Below, one piece after another: positions 11,815 through 24,400 of a DNA stretch of 64,000 bases. The stretch is from Desarmillaria ectypa (taxonomy: Eukaryota; Basidiomycota; Agaricomycetes; Agaricales; Physalacriaceae), in NCBI GenBank assembly GCA_030407005.1, contig JAUDYN010000006.1, positions 620,001 to 684,000 of the forward strand. The letters run 5' to 3'. The notes beneath the pieces are model-generated. The model was not told where the DNA came from. It saw only the letters and a list, made by a program, of their open reading frames with translations, and did not search any database. Within the stretch, counting starts at the first letter, position 1. Every line of letters starts with the position of its first letter. A program made the position numbers and the translations under genes.

Positions 11815-13067
11815 TCAGTGTCCTGAAAACTGCCCGTCCATAGACTCACAAATTGATTCCAGAACGGGGGGCCCTCTGGAAACACCATCGTCATCCATCA
11901 TCACCGTAGATGGATCGCTACGATGCATAACCTTAAGCACCATAAGAGTTAACAGAACCGATAAGCTGTAAATACGTCCGAGTGTAGCATGAATGATATA
12001 GAATGCTACTCCACGTGATTGATAGGCGAGAACAAGTAGCAATGCTCACGCACCATCCCAGACAGTGAAAAGGAAAATGGCCATGAGCATGGTGGGAATG
12101 GCCGTTGTGAATCCGCAAGCCAGCGCTTGGATCATGACACGCCGTACTAGGCTAGATCCATTATCAATAACTGAAGAATTCCGATTTCCAGGGAATGAAT
12201 AGCTCACTTTCTTGTAGATAAGAAAGGTGACTTTATGTGTGAATATCTCCAGACCAGACATCCTGTGATTGTCGCGTCCGTTGCTGCGCATATTACGACT
12301 CTTGTAGTACAAAGTTAGCCACAATGCGTGACCGAGAAATATGTCACTTCACGTCGTCACAGGTATGGGTAACATAAAATTCTTCGGAAAGACAGCCATG
12401 CAGACGGCAGCTACCAGACTGGCAAGCAGCTACATTCACTGTTCGTAAGTATACATTGTACATGCAAATAGGATACTTACATTCGCTGTAATCAGACATA
12501 TAATCCATCCCGTGATCCACCTATTCCTGGCACTAAACGCAACTAAGAATGAGACGCAAGAGACTAAACAAAGACCCACATTATCCAATGTCGATAACAG
12601 GAGAAGGTCTGCGCAATCGAGGCTGAGGTAAATGTGAGCAGAACTGCGGTCGAAATGGGCCATGAAAATGTGCTGTGTCCTGGATCGTAACAATGAGTTG
12701 ACGAATACAATGTTACTACAAGGACAAACCATGATTAGGAACCAGATACTAGGAAACTGCATTAGCATGAGATACATCGAAGCGCAGAAGACACACCAAA
12801 TAAGCGTAAGCCATATTGGTGATCGAACAAGCCCCGTCGAGAATCAGAGATGCCAAGATCCAGTAGCGGACCCATCTTGGCACCCCGGAGAAATGGTGCA
12901 GATAATAGATACTCAAAGCGACCTGGGATGTATAAAACACTGTGTTTAACCACGTAGCCGCCAGGAATGCACTATAATCTTCTAAATCATCCCGGCTCGC
13001 GTACTAAGGGCTGAGAGACTTACGTCGGAGACCCGCCAAGATGCAATGTCTTGCCCGTATCGCGCAT
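11815..13067 (-). CDS. DUF6534-type multi-pass membrane protein (copy B)
   Basis: This member of the basidiomycete DUF6534-type membrane family looks intact. From ATG 13067, exon 1 is MRDTGKTLHLGGSP. Exon 2 gives AFLAATWLNTVFYTSQVALS, VPRWVRYWILASLILDGACS and ITNMAYAYL. Then come YLVPNH, HSTFSWPISTAVLLTFTSAS and IAQTFSCYRHWI, spliced to ARNRWITGWIICLITANV. Next are LASLVAAVCMAVFPKNF, HALWLTLYYKSRN and MSGLEIFTHKVTFLIYKK. The C-terminal helices are LVRRVMIQALACGFTTAIPT, MLMAIFLFTVWDG and FYIIHATLGRIYSLSVLLTL, ahead of a polar tail ending at TGA 11815-11817. The splice phases I checked across the ARNRW exon agree with those of copy C at 31.2-32.6 kb. One junction, near 12330, is uncertain. Function is unknown; these are usually annotated as seven-helix proteins. 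Confidence 0.65.
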
Positions 13068-14739
13068 GATAGGTAGGGGAGAAGAAGGCTTGTAATACCT
13101 CTCGAGTTCTAGATGGAAAGACGATTTTATATATCGGAGATACTGTTTAAGCATTCAATATCGTCAAAAGCCCTGATGACGTTGTCAGGAAGATCATACT
13201 AAGGAAGACCAGGCACTTGAAGAAATAAATTCAGGTCGCGGTAATTACACACCCAGCGCATCCGACGTTACACCTGAACTCGAGCTGCGTGATCCCCCGC
13301 TTCGAGCGTTTCGTGTCATGTTCCAGGGCAAGTGACAACGTTCGCCGCACAACATCAGGCATACATTGATTTTAGATCAGGTCTTGGCGGAGAACTAGAA
13401 GATCTTCAGAAGTGAGAATAACAGATTGATTGTCGCGCTGTGATGCCTGAAAATCTGGGGTCGCTGTGCATGGATATCGGGCTTCAAGTTAGTTGGTGGG
13501 CTCAAGCACTCAATAAAACCGGGGGCAGGCCGTTCGGATCGGGAGCTGTATTCACTGAATTGTGTTGTACTAGCAGGGACGCGTAAACATTCGAAGTAGG
13601 ACAAAGGTAGCATAGGAATATCAACTGCATGATACATTTACAACATCATTCATCAGTATCTGACCTGGAAAAGGAATGTTAACCTTACAGTTTGACATAG
13701 ATACAGTAGCACTTTTCTTTCCTTGATGAGACAGTTCAATCATTTTTCTTCTCAACGTGTTCAAAAATGTCAGTGTCACCAGTGCCTTTATTGCAAGAAG
13801 GATCATTGAAGAGCAGATTGAGTGTGCGTAGGACTGCAAGGACCAGGGTCAGGTGGTTGAGCTTGTGGCTTCTAGGGCTGCCCACCATACCGGTACCGTA
13901 AATGCAGATATCCACACAAAGCATACCCTTACAGTACCTGTACAATTACAGCTGTAAAATTGGAAAATCAAAGTGCCAATGGTATGGGTAGGGTGGCAGT
14001 ACCATGGCAAACTTTAACGACCCAGAATATGGCCGTATTCATATGGTTTGAATATGGTCATAAAGGGAGTGACAGAGAATTATCCTATGCCATAAATATC
14101 AGCACCTATGACCTAAAAGAAGTACATAACATTCACTTTTTGCCACCAGATATTCATCGTCATCGCCGTATATGAACAACGGTACGGTGCACAACCCTAT
14201 TTGTAAAGCATCAGCGCTAGTACACGGAATACTCTGGTGAATGTGGAGGGGCTGTGAGTCGTGAGACTACACTGTATGCTGAGTTAGCTCGCATACTAAA
14301 GGGAGGTCAGAGTGCGGTGTCATCGGGAAATTGCCGAATCACATCAAAGGCCAGCAAAAAGGCCACAAAGATGGTAGGCATGAATGTTCGAGCCTATAAG
14401 GCTCAATAGATCAATACAACTAGTACTGCTGGGGTCCCAGCACTAAGTTTTCGGATCAACGCTCCCAGCAGCGTGTCCAATATATCGGATATTAGTCATA
14501 CGACCCTTCGTCACGTGATTGACAGAAAGCTCAATTCCGCCTCCCGCCTTTGTAATCTAAAAAAAGCACCACAACGCGGTGGCATTACTCACATCGTAGA
14601 TCAAAGCAATTAGACTACTACTTTGATCATGTCGATTTTTGGCTGTAGAAATTTCAGCTCTTCTTTTTTGGTCGGGTTTAGACGTAGTTTACACAAGGGT
14701 AATCGTCGAGTGAGTACCCACGTACCGATGCTCACCCTC
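13068..14739. other. Gene-poor stretch
   Basis: Only scattered short frames are present (for example 13395-13637 and 13621-13839 on the minus strand) and none has recognisable domains or splice structure. I cannot support a gene here. Confidence 0.35.
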
Positions 14740-14975
14740 CCCACTCATGTGTCTCCGCCTCTCAGGCCGAAAGCGAGAAGGATAATGTGCGTGAATCGTT
14801 GCCATACCAACGCTTCCCACATCCCCCTCACTCTCCACCTAACTCAGGTCGCAAGCGAGTCTATATTCCCTCCGCCTTTGAGGCCGCAAGCGAGGAGAAT
14901 ATAAGTGAGTCGAACTCCCGCTCTTATCTTGACAGCGCTCGGTAACTCCCACCAGACAGGTTGCAAGCGGAGTCA
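14740..14975. repeat. Degenerate short repeats with core CAGGYYGMAAGCGRG
   Basis: A 15-base motif of the form CAGGCCGAAAGCGAG recurs in the same orientation at 14763-14777, 14844-14858, 14880-14894 (first base G) and 14957-14971, with one to three changes. The surrounding text also repeats loosely, with CTCCGCCT stretches ahead of the motif and GAGAATATAAG-like stretches after it. Spacing is irregular (81, 36 and 77 bases), so this is a decayed repeat rather than a clean tandem array. Confidence 0.55.
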
Positions 14976-14999
14976 GAGCATATTTAATTTAGCGAAGAG

Positions 15000-15066
15000 A
15001 CCTGGCGAGCGGGGAAAAACGGAAAGACCAGCCTCTCTCCGTTGCGCCCTCACTGTCTCGCCAGGT
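15000..15066. repeat. 10-bp inverted repeat with 47-bp loop
   Basis: ACCTGGCGAG at 15000-15009 is matched by its exact reverse complement CTCGCCAGGT at 15057-15066. The sequence between is G+C-rich and contains CGGAAAG and CTCTCCG segments that could extend the pairing. It lies just after the degenerate repeat block. Confidence 0.4.
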
Positions 15067-15565
15067 ACGATCTAATATTCTCTCCCTGTTGCTTAGTTCT
15101 CATTGCCTCGGTAGTTTACGTCTTTACCCACCCTCAAACATCTCTCTTGTTCATATCTTGTTTGTCTTTCATTTTCACAGACCACGTACCATACAGAACA
15201 CTATGCCACGTAGCTATATCGTTTGTATTCCCACCCAGCGACTCATACACGACGCAATCCACCTGGGTCCCCCTCACCGTGTGTGGGGGGGGCCTGTTCC
15301 TTGGCTAAACTCGCCCCTCAGTTAGCCGAACTCGAGACGATTGGATGGCGACTGCGACTAGCCACCGTGAACCTGCATGTCATTTTTCACTAAATTTCAT
15401 CTGACTCACGCAACCATGAATGCGGCTCAACTGCTGTTATCGATAGGCTGTAAACACAAAGCACACGATACATCCTGTTGCCCAACAATCGGGGACTAAT
15501 CGCGTCCTGAGACCTGCAGTCGCGTTCCCTCCTCCCAGCGTAAATCCCAGCCTGGGGTGTCAACA

Positions 15566-15572
15566 TATAAAA
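15566..15572 (+). promoter_or_regulatory. TATA box of the hypothetical gene at 15608
   Basis: TATAAAA lies 36-42 bases before the ATG at 15608, inside a pyrimidine-rich leader, which is a normal fungal promoter layout. Confidence 0.4.
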
Positions 15573-15607
15573 TTTTCTTTCTCGATTACTTGTCTCCCTA
15601 CTTCAAC

Positions 15608-16502
15608 ATGTCCGTCATCAATGACGAATAGGCCCAGATCAATTGGGCGAAATACTTCCTCCCCATGTACCGATCCATTCGACTCCAGGATGCGGCATGC
15701 CTTAATGTCTTTCCTTATGGCCTTTTTGCTGCTTATACAGATCGATTCCAGAGCATGCCGTATGCCAAGCTGGGCACTCCAACCACAGACCTACGAGACC
15801 TAGTATCGTTGCGCCGTTGGAGGAGAGGGGCCCTACAGGTATGGTTACTGGACCTCTTCTAAGTATTCACTCTGACCGACACTTGTACTCGCAGATGCTC
15901 TCAGACCTCCTTCGTCTTCATCTGACCGAATCTCTGGACCTGCCTGCCCTTGCCACCAAAGCCTCTCTGGCCATCCCCTTGAGCTCTAACCTCCCGGATG
16001 ATACAACTGTAGGCGGGGCAAAAACTTCTCTGCCTGCCTCCCCTACACCTCGCTTAATTTGTGAGGGCCCTGCATCATACTGTCAGACACGGCGCTGTGT
16101 TCAGCCAGTGGGAGAGCTGAGTGACCCAAGATGCCTCAATGTCAGTAGAGCAGACCGCTTCTATCGCCATTGTTTCAAATGCTGCGCCTGCAGTGATTGC
16201 ACAACAAGACAATAGTGTAAGCTCTCCCCTTCTGAAGCATTTCATTAGTTTACATTGTTATCAGGTATTCCCTCAGGATGTTCCTGTAGCATCTGAGGAA
16301 CGAGTCCTTCATTCTCTTTCAATTTTTCAGGTACTGACAGTCTTATAAAATCTCTCGTCATGCTCTCATAAGCACCCCATTGAAAAATTCACTCTCTGAA
16401 GTGTCGGGCGGAGGGGAGAGACGTGGTCGTAAACGTTCTAGGGAGCTTGACGAACGTCAGACTGCATCATTGAAGAAGCCATGCAACCATCCAGAGGAAT
16501 AA
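15608..16502 (+). pseudogene. Broken hypothetical gene
   Basis: The plus strand from ATG 15608 reads MSVINDE and then TAG. After that stop the same frame continues with protein-like sequence: AQINWAKYFLPMYRSIRLQD, AACLNVFPYGLFAAYTDRFQ and SMPYAKLGTPTTDLRDLVSL. A GTATGG intron, whose AG acceptor is at about 15895, leads to MLSDLLRLHLTESLDLPALA. Two more candidate exons follow; the last ends GERRGRKRSRELDERQTASL and KKPCNHPEE at TAA 16500-16502, with a basic, nuclear-localisation-like stretch. The early nonsense codon makes the copy broken unless translation starts later. I do not recognise the family. Confidence 0.45.
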
Positions 16503-17009
16503 GATATATATCCCGTCAGGTTCTGAACAGTTATCGTCATTATGACTGATAATTTTGAACAAAATCACACAGAACCAAAGACGTCAGGCTGCCATAGATG
16601 CGTACGAGTATTGTTAAGTTGGCATAGAAAGCTGGGTCGCGATGCTCATACTAATGAACGACCGCTCTGCTTGGCTCTTCCGCTTCCAGAATTCTAGGGC
16701 CTTCTCAGGGAGCGCCCTGTGTGCATCGATACGCATCGTTTGGCGCTCGCCAGGTTGTAGTTTCCCAGATGTTTCCCAGCTTTGTACCACCCCATCCGAC
16801 TCCTCGACGTTTTTCTAATATCTTCACAAAACGCCAGTTTTCGAGGGTTGGGTGGCTCGTATTCTCACCTCATCAAGTCAACCTGCACTAGACGAAGATC
16901 CGGGTTAAGCAAACGAACATTTCTGAATCCCATCCGTGTTCATGAGAAAGTGACGAGGTATGATTTATGTTTATAGTCATTTTGTAGTTGGCAGAGATTC
17001 AACAAGAGA
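16503..17009. other. Intergenic stretch
   Basis: No gene, repeat or RNA can be supported. Only short frames are present. Confidence 0.3.
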
Positions 17010-17796
17010 TACCCACCTATGAGTATAACAACTTCAGTTTGTTGGTGAGCCAAAATGTCAGTGTGACATGGAATAACAACGAGACCCCCTCTCACTGCGG
17101 CGATGAGAACATAAAACCAGTGCGGTGTCCTGGAGTATACCTTGAGTATATCATGATCGACGAATCAGCTTTGAGCTTCAAGATACGCTCCAGAAAAACT
17201 TTAGGTAGCCCGGCGGTGTCTGCGCAGCCATTGCCGCAGTGTCTTCCTTTCGTAAGAACGACGAAATGTTCGACTAAGAGGGTCCGAGAAAAACGCCTAT
17301 ACTAAGTCAATGGGACTTACCACATCGCACGACGATAAAGGTTTATCATGATATGGAAACGACCCTACTTGATTTCCAAAGGAACTGTTAGAACGCTTCC
17401 ATGATCACATAGGTAAAGGCATAGAAGTTGCTTTGTATCATATCACCGTGTTTAAATGTCTGCGGCGTAAAATACTCGGCTGTGTGCCTAAGGGATGCAG
17501 GAACGATATCGGTGAATGGGACGTCATATGCCGATGGAGGAACTAGAAGAACGCATTCAATATCGGCATGTGTAGGGTAGTGGTTGTAAAAACTTACTGT
17601 TGACGAAGACCAGCCATATGGTCAAGCCCATAAAATAGATACAAACGAGTGGTATCATACCTCTGTATGGGGTGAGATAACAATGGCAAAAACGTATGAG
17701 TCCGCATCAACTGAGAATGTGCGCCTCGCGTTTCTGAACATTGTAGCCAGGTTCAAAGTTCTGAACGGCAGATGTCACTTGGTTCCACCACGACAT
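17010..17796 (-). pseudogene. Uncharacterised membrane-protein gene, left copy of inverted duplication
   Basis: Read on the minus strand from ATG 17796, exon 1 is MSWWNQVTSAVQNFEPGYNV followed by QK. Exon 2 is PYRGMIPLVCIYFMGLTIWL with VFVN, a membrane helix. Exon 3 is VPPSAYDVPFTDIVPASLRH followed by FTPQTFKHGDMIQSNFYAFT and YVIMEAF, then TAA. The same order occurs at 37366-39063 on the plus strand, and both copies lie directly downstream of a GH16 gene. This copy has lost the GT of the first donor (GCGAG where the right copy has GTGAG), stops early, and retains only fragments further on. I do not know the family's function. It looks like one helix near the N-terminus followed by a lumenal or external domain. 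Confidence 0.55.
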
Positions 17797-18116
17797 CGTA
17801 GACCACGGTCGAAAGATAGGTCTATGCACGTCCAAATCACAAACAGCTATCCTAACGACGGCCCATCATCACGTCCGGTGTGGTGCTGTGCGTGCAGTGA
17901 TAATGGTCATGATTACTGTACATTGTACTCTACCCTCGAAACCCCAACAAGTCTGCTCACTTGAAACATTCGAAATGATTGTCTAGATTAAAAGTTTTGG
18001 GGGATCTGCTAACGGGGGTGTACATTTAACTATTAAGATATCAGTAATGAAAACAGTCCCAGGACACCATATAACAATGACAACCCTACGAAAAGAAAGC
18101 GAAGGCCATAACTGTT

Positions 18117-20241
18117 TTACGAATCGGAGCAATGCTTGTACATCCTCACATAGTCCCTACCGGAACATCGTCAGTAAGCATAAGTACAAAAACAACAGCA
18201 ATAGAGCACATACACAGCCATCCCCCTATCATCCAGATTCTCAGGCCATGTCGGGTACCACAGCGCCTTCGCTCTCGCGAAATCCCGCATAGCAGCTTGT
18301 CACAGCATCATCAGCAAAGAAACCCATATTTTAGAAACCGAACCCAATACTCACTCGCAGCACCATTCAACCAAGGCTTATTGCCCTGCCCATCCGGGAA
18401 CCAACCCCCAGTCGTCCCGACCGCAACGTTCATGATCAGATAAAACTCCTGATCAAACGGCGCAGCCAGGTACGTTCCATTGGCCCAGGGATTCTCCAAC
18501 GGCACCTGCTGCCCGTTGGACGTCATCGTACCCGGGAAATCACCCAGCTCCCAGAAAGGTTTCTTGAACTTGAACGACAACAACGTGTGGGCGCGCGTGT
18601 CAACATAGATCCGGATAAACTCATCCGTCCACTCGAGCACATATGTGTGCATCTTGGAGCTGAACGATTCTCTGCGGAATGTCCACCAGGAGAAGGATTT
18701 TTCCACGGAATTCAATGCAGGGGATGGGCCCCAATTGAGAGAACCCTGAACGTAGTTTGATCCCCGGTTTGTATACCGTATTCCGTTCCCTCGTGCTTCG
18801 ACCATGTCTACAGCGTGATCGGTGAGCTCCAATATTCTCTAAAATACAGATGAAAGCTAGGCTAACCTATCTCACCGCTCCGTGGCCAATCCCCGTACAC
18901 GTTGTCCTTCGGGAGTAGCCAGATTGCAGGCCACATCCAGTCACCAGTAGGCATTTTGGCGCGAACTTCGATTCGGCCATACTTCAGGCCTCCTCCGCGT
19001 CCTCCCCTGGCACTCAGGAGCGTACTGACACGGGCACTCTGGACAGGGTTGATAACAGTGCCAATTGAAGAGTTCGATGTGGCACTGCAAGCATGGTAAT
19101 AGCCCGAATAATCGAATGTCTGTATTGTTTTCCTTCTGAGCTCGAGAAAATCGAAACAAAGGCTGAGCTTACTCTAGAGCCTGCAGTTGTTCCATCACCT
19201 GTAATGAGGTATCCATTGTTTGCTTGTGTCACATTGAACGTGCAGTCCGTAAGGTTGTAGACGTATCCATTGAATACATTGTCCTCGCCTATGACGTCCT
19301 CAGTGAGTGTCGGTACAAGGTACAGCATTCCATTCTTGATATAAGAATTATTTGGCGAAGACGTCGTCATTTCGAACTGTCCATTCCTGTGAGAGATGAG
19401 GAACCGAAAACACTTAGAAAAGAACGAATGTACCCAGATCCACTGGCATCGACCTCTCTCATAAAGTATCCATTAGGTCCAAAGACATCGTCTGCGGTTC
19501 CATCGAACTCTTCCTCCATTACGAGGCACAAGTCCTGACGGTCGAGCATTACGTTCTTGTAAGTGAAGTAGCATTGTATTACACCTGCAGTTGCGGATTC
19601 GCAACGGAAGCGGTGCGCTTAATGCGGGAAAAACAGAACCTTGGAATCTTGCTCTACCATGCCAGAAAAGGCATCCGACTCTATGCGCTCTATATTCCAT
19701 GGCAGAGGCATATATGTGTGGTAAAACAAGAGTTCGCTGCAAGCCTGTTGCGCGTACAGACAAGAAGTGTCTTTTTCTTTCCGAGGTCTAGACGGCGATG
19801 GGAAGCAGGATTGCTGCTTCTCATTTAGTTTGGAGCTAGTAAGACAACGTTCTTGGCCTGAAAGCGCACCAGCCTTGCAGTGCACCAAGGCCCAGTTCTT
19901 CGCCGAAGCAATGCACCGACCGGCGAAGCCATTTCGTCAGTTCCATTCTGAAAAAGTTAATGGATGTGCTCACTAAGGGCTACTCCGACGAGGATCATTA
20001 CATATACCATCCAGTAGGATATTCTGGCACGAAAGTTGGGATTTTTCAGCCATGACTTGGGTACTTCGAGTTCACGGAGGGTGGCAGGATCAGTGGAATT
20101 CGATAGTGAGATTGGTAGCAGGTTTGAGCGCATCCGCGGCACCAGTGGCCGTCTCTGTGTCAAGGAGGGTTGAATGTAACTTCGGCTATCCTCGAAAGGA
20201 TTCACCACAATGGATGGTGCTAGGGACGACGAGGAGGCCAT
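18117..20241 (-). CDS. GH16 glucan-active enzyme with N-terminal membrane anchor
   Basis: This is a glycoside hydrolase family 16 protein of the membrane-anchored, beta-glucan-acting type that resembles fungal KRE6/SKN1. It would act on cell-wall beta-glucan on the lumenal or outer side. From ATG 20241 comes a cytoplasmic tail (MASSSSLAPSIVVNPFEDSR) and a membrane helix (ISYWMVYVMILVGVALS). Later exons give LDRQDLCLVMEEEFDGTADD, NGQFEMTTSSPNNSYIKNGM, GRIEVRAKMPTGDWMWPAIW and LLPKDNVYGDWPRSGE. The GH16 catalytic motif E-I-D-M-V-E is rebuilt across an intron (GTTAGC donor, CTGTAG acceptor), giving SGEIDMVEARGNGIRYTNRG. The rest of the fold (HTYVLEWTDEFIRIYVDTRA, NVAVGTTGGWFPDGQGNKPW) is present, and the last exon DYVRMYKHCSDS ends at TAA 18117-18119. 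All junctions checked keep frame, so this copy appears functional. A broken near-copy lies at 35537-37173. Confidence 0.88.
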
Positions 20242-21406
20242 GGGGTGGTAGAGAGACGGGAGCAGGGCTACTTCTTTAGAAGTCCCTCACGGCCTCATTA
20301 CTCCTCCTCATCAGTGATCATCGGAAATAGAACAGACAGGACACTTGAAGGCGATCAGTACCTTGCATGTGGACATAATGGAAAGTGTACCTAGCAGTGC
20401 GGCGATGTCAAGGCGGTAGCTTTTGTGCAGAAGGAACTCGACAGCATTTGCTACAGTACCTCCTGGCACGAAGAACGTTCCTCAGCGCCGAGATAGTATA
20501 TCTGAATTGCTCTCCGGCAGTCGAGGAGGCCCAGGGGATGCGAACTGTATTGAAACACTCTAGATAACAGTGTCAATATGCTGTTTGCGATCCGTCAACG
20601 TCGCTGTTGAGCAGTCCGTAGAGACCCTGATCCGGTCCCGCTCAGGGTGTTTGCATTTTCCAGTCTATTACTGTGTCGTTGATACGGTGGGAGTAGAGAG
20701 GCTGGGGCAGCGGTGGTGGTCGAGGACGCCCTAAGACCTGGCCAAGGACAGACATTTCTTCCTCTTACCGCCACCATGACATGACGCCGCACAGCTTACT
20801 CCGTGGCCTCGACGCCTTTCACCAATATTTTTTGCGACATTCGCTGACATCGGACAATAAAAGATAAACATGGATCATGGATGGGCCTCGTACGGGCATT
20901 CTGAACGCCCGGCACGTTATGCATCAGGCCCAGGAGTGGTTTCGTGCGTCCCTTGCAATTTGTGAAGATGCTGATAATTGCACCGCCCTGGCTGACTAGG
21001 AACTATTCTAGGCCTGCAAGCAGGGAGAAGCCGGCAAATCCATATGTCGACAAACACAAATGAAGATCGCTCTGGGGTATCCTTGGATATTCTCTGAGTT
21101 CGAAGGATGTGCTACAAAGTACTGCTTCAGATGTTCGTTCGTCGGCTGTGTCCTCGGAATTTGGTCCGTCAATCAAAAGCCCCGACCAGAACGCGCATGA
21201 GGCACGATACGGCCTCACTTTATTACCGTGTGTAGTATATTTTGTATCTTGCTATCCTGACGTTGATGGACAGATCTGCACGGCGATTGGCAGCTTTTAC
21301 CCTCTCACATGTTCCTGATTCGAATCGAAGGGGCAATAGATTCAATATAAGCACAACGCTTAGCGCCTCGTGAGGGTCGCGAGACTCAAGTTCCCCGTCA
21401 ACGAAC
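20242..21406. other. Divergent intergenic region between GH16 and GT2
   Basis: This region lies between the starts of GH16 (minus) and the glycosyltransferase (plus), so it must contain both promoters. Frames of 60-75 codons at 20385-20567 and 21003-21318 show no domain. No clear TATA box was found. Confidence 0.4.
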
Positions 21407-24400
21407 ATGTCCACCACGGCCAGCCTTCAAGCTAGTATCCCTAGCTCTGGCGTCACCATATACAATAGCGATTACGATGCATTCGACGCTCTTTTGCATA
21501 ATATCTGTAAGTCACTTCAACCTCCAAGTAAGTGTAGAGCTGACTATTCCGCAGATGAGAACACACTTCCTAATAATTGGTTCCTTCCTCCGTCTGCTTC
21601 CCAAACTACCGGTGTCTGCCTTCGAGTAAATTCTTCGACCGTGTCGCACGATTCATTTGGCGTTGCTTCGACAAGCAGCTTCCGTGTCTTCCCCTACGAG
21701 AACGCTACTCTCATCCCCTTTGAGCAAAGTGTGCGCAGATTGAATCCTGCGGTGGCCGTGAAAATCAAGACTGCAAGTGTTCATGTCGTGATATCGTCTA
21801 CGTCAGTACTGTTTCAAACGGTTCTTACTCATCCTAATCTTACTAATCACAGACCACTTAACGACACTGCGATTCAAATTGATAATGGTACCCGTATCCA
21901 AATTCTCGAAAGCATGGACATGCTTCCTACGGCCGAGAAGGATCAATGTGGAGCATTCATTGTAAGCCATTCTAATTCGACGCGAACATGCGCTTTATTT
22001 TAATGGACTTTTAGCGTAACGATGACTGTGTAGTCCTCTGGGCCTATGCTGTAGAATCCATTGTCCCTCTGTGCAAGGAATTCGAGGAGAAACTCGTTAA
22101 ATACATCTGGAGAACAAGAGGTGCACCGAAGAGGGACACTAATACACCTCCCCTGCTCGATCCGCACAGTGAAAACCAGTCAATGTCATCGTCAGCCAAT
22201 CTTCGACAGATAACATCGTCTGTTGCGGAGGTGTCCGAAAAGGAAACACCCACTCAACTGCCGCCGCCGCGGAAGAAGAGTAGATGGTGGTCTTGGAAGC
22301 TTGACTCGTCGTCTCCTCCTACTAATGAAAGTGGGGACATCGAGAAAGCGGGCGGCAAGCGCCGTCAGCACAAGCGGAAGAATGTTCTTCTGGGTCCATT
22401 TTACGCAGGTTGTGGTGCTGCCATGGCTCTTTGTATGTTTCATATCTTTATCATGTCCCGTGACAAAAACCTGAGCTTCGCACAGATTTCGTAGGTGCTG
22501 GTATCTCCATTCTCTTGGAAGAATATGCTCTAGACGGTAACACGACTCGATTCGCTCTTGCTATCACCTTGCCTATCATCTTCTGTGTATCTTTGGTGAG
22601 GACTTTCTTGCATCTACCATGACCTTCACTGACGTCGTCGACCCAGTTCTTCTGTCTTCAGCTTATCGGAAACATCAGTCTTATAATCGGTCCTGTAGCC
22701 CAGTATCATGAAAACTCCGCCTTTTACTCTGCTGTTCGTCCTGAGCCTAATCCCGAGATTGACAACAACCTGCCACACATAACGATTCAATGTCCAGTTT
22801 ATAAGGAAAGTTTGGAATTGACGATGTGAGTTATCGCACCTCGTTCCATCATCAAATTGATTAATTATGAATTTCGTGACAGCGCCCCATCTGTGTTCTC
22901 TATCAAGAAGGCGATGCAAACGTACGCGAGACAGGGTGGCACTTCCGCGATCTTCATCTGCGACGATGGTCTCCAGCTCATCCCCGAAAAGGACCGTCAA
23001 GAGCGGATCGACTTCTATGCAAACCATAATATCGGATGGGTTGCAAGACCTCCTCACAGCTCCAAAGAAGGCGGGTTCAAGAGGGCTGGAAAGTTTAAGA
23101 AAGCCAGCAAGTAAGCGAGTCAGATCTCGGCTATCAAGTGATATTATTGACGCAATGCTCGTCTTTTTTACTCAGTATGAACTACGGTCTCGCGCTTTCG
23201 ATCAAGCTGGAAAAGCACCTAGCCGATCTTATCGCACAAGGAGAGGACCAGAATGACCAGTCGTGGATGTCGCTCGAAGATCGGGCGATGAATATGGCTA
23301 TCGAGGAGATGTATGAGGAGAGTGGTAGGAGGTGGAAGCCTTGGGCAAGCAATGGGCAGAGTTTGAGGGTCGGCGAGATCATTTTGATTATCGATGCGGA
23401 TACTGTCGTTCCCGAGGATTGCTTTAGAGATGCTGCTCGTGAAATGGGGGAGAGTGAGGATGTCGCCATCATCCAACATGAATCAGGTATGAACACCACG
23501 AATAACCTCATTCATATACGTCTGACGCTGATGTTGCCACATACAGACGTTATGCAAGTGGCGCATCACTATTTCGAAAACGGGATCACGCACTTCACGA
23601 GACGGATCAACAAGTGCATCTCTTACGGATGCGCCAATGGCGAGGTGGCTCCGTTCGTGGGACATAACGCGTTCTTGCGGTGGTCGGCGGTTCAAGATGC
23701 TTCGTTTGTTGACCCGGCAGATGGGAAGCGCAAACAATGGTCGGAAGCAAACGTATCAGAGGACTTTGACTTGGCGTTGAGGCTGTTGCTTCGGGGGTAT
23801 ACGCTACGCTGGGCCACGTATTCTAATGGTGGGTTCAAAGAAGGTGTCAGTTTGACAGTCGTGGACGAGTTGGCTCGCTGGTAGGTCTTTTCGCCATTTT
23901 GGTGGTGCGTTACTTACTCATGTTGGTCTTGTAGGCAGAAATATGCATATGGTGAGCTGATTTGGGGGCTTCGGAACGAATGGACAGAAGGCTGATGGGA
24001 TTCTTGTAGGATGCGACGAGATTATATTCAATCCCATCGTGAGATGGTGGCGGCAAGGTCCTATCAGCGCTCAGCTGAGGGGGTTCATGTGGTCCAAGGC
24101 TCCGATACATTACAAAATTGGAATGTCCTCGTACATGTTTTCGTACTGTAAGCCATCCGCAATCTCTAGCCTTCGTATGCTTTCTAATCATATTCCTCAG
24201 ATGGGATTGCAGCAGCCACGATCGGGTCCATTATCAACTACCTCCTCTTAGGCTTGGCACCTGAATTGGACAAGTTCTATTTGCACAGTTTTGAGATTCT
24301 GCTTGCCTGTGTGGTCGTGTTTCCTGCCCTGGGTAATGTAGGCTTCACGCTTTTGGAGTATCGGCTTGGGCATCGCCCGTTGTTTGCTGCCTTGATCGAG

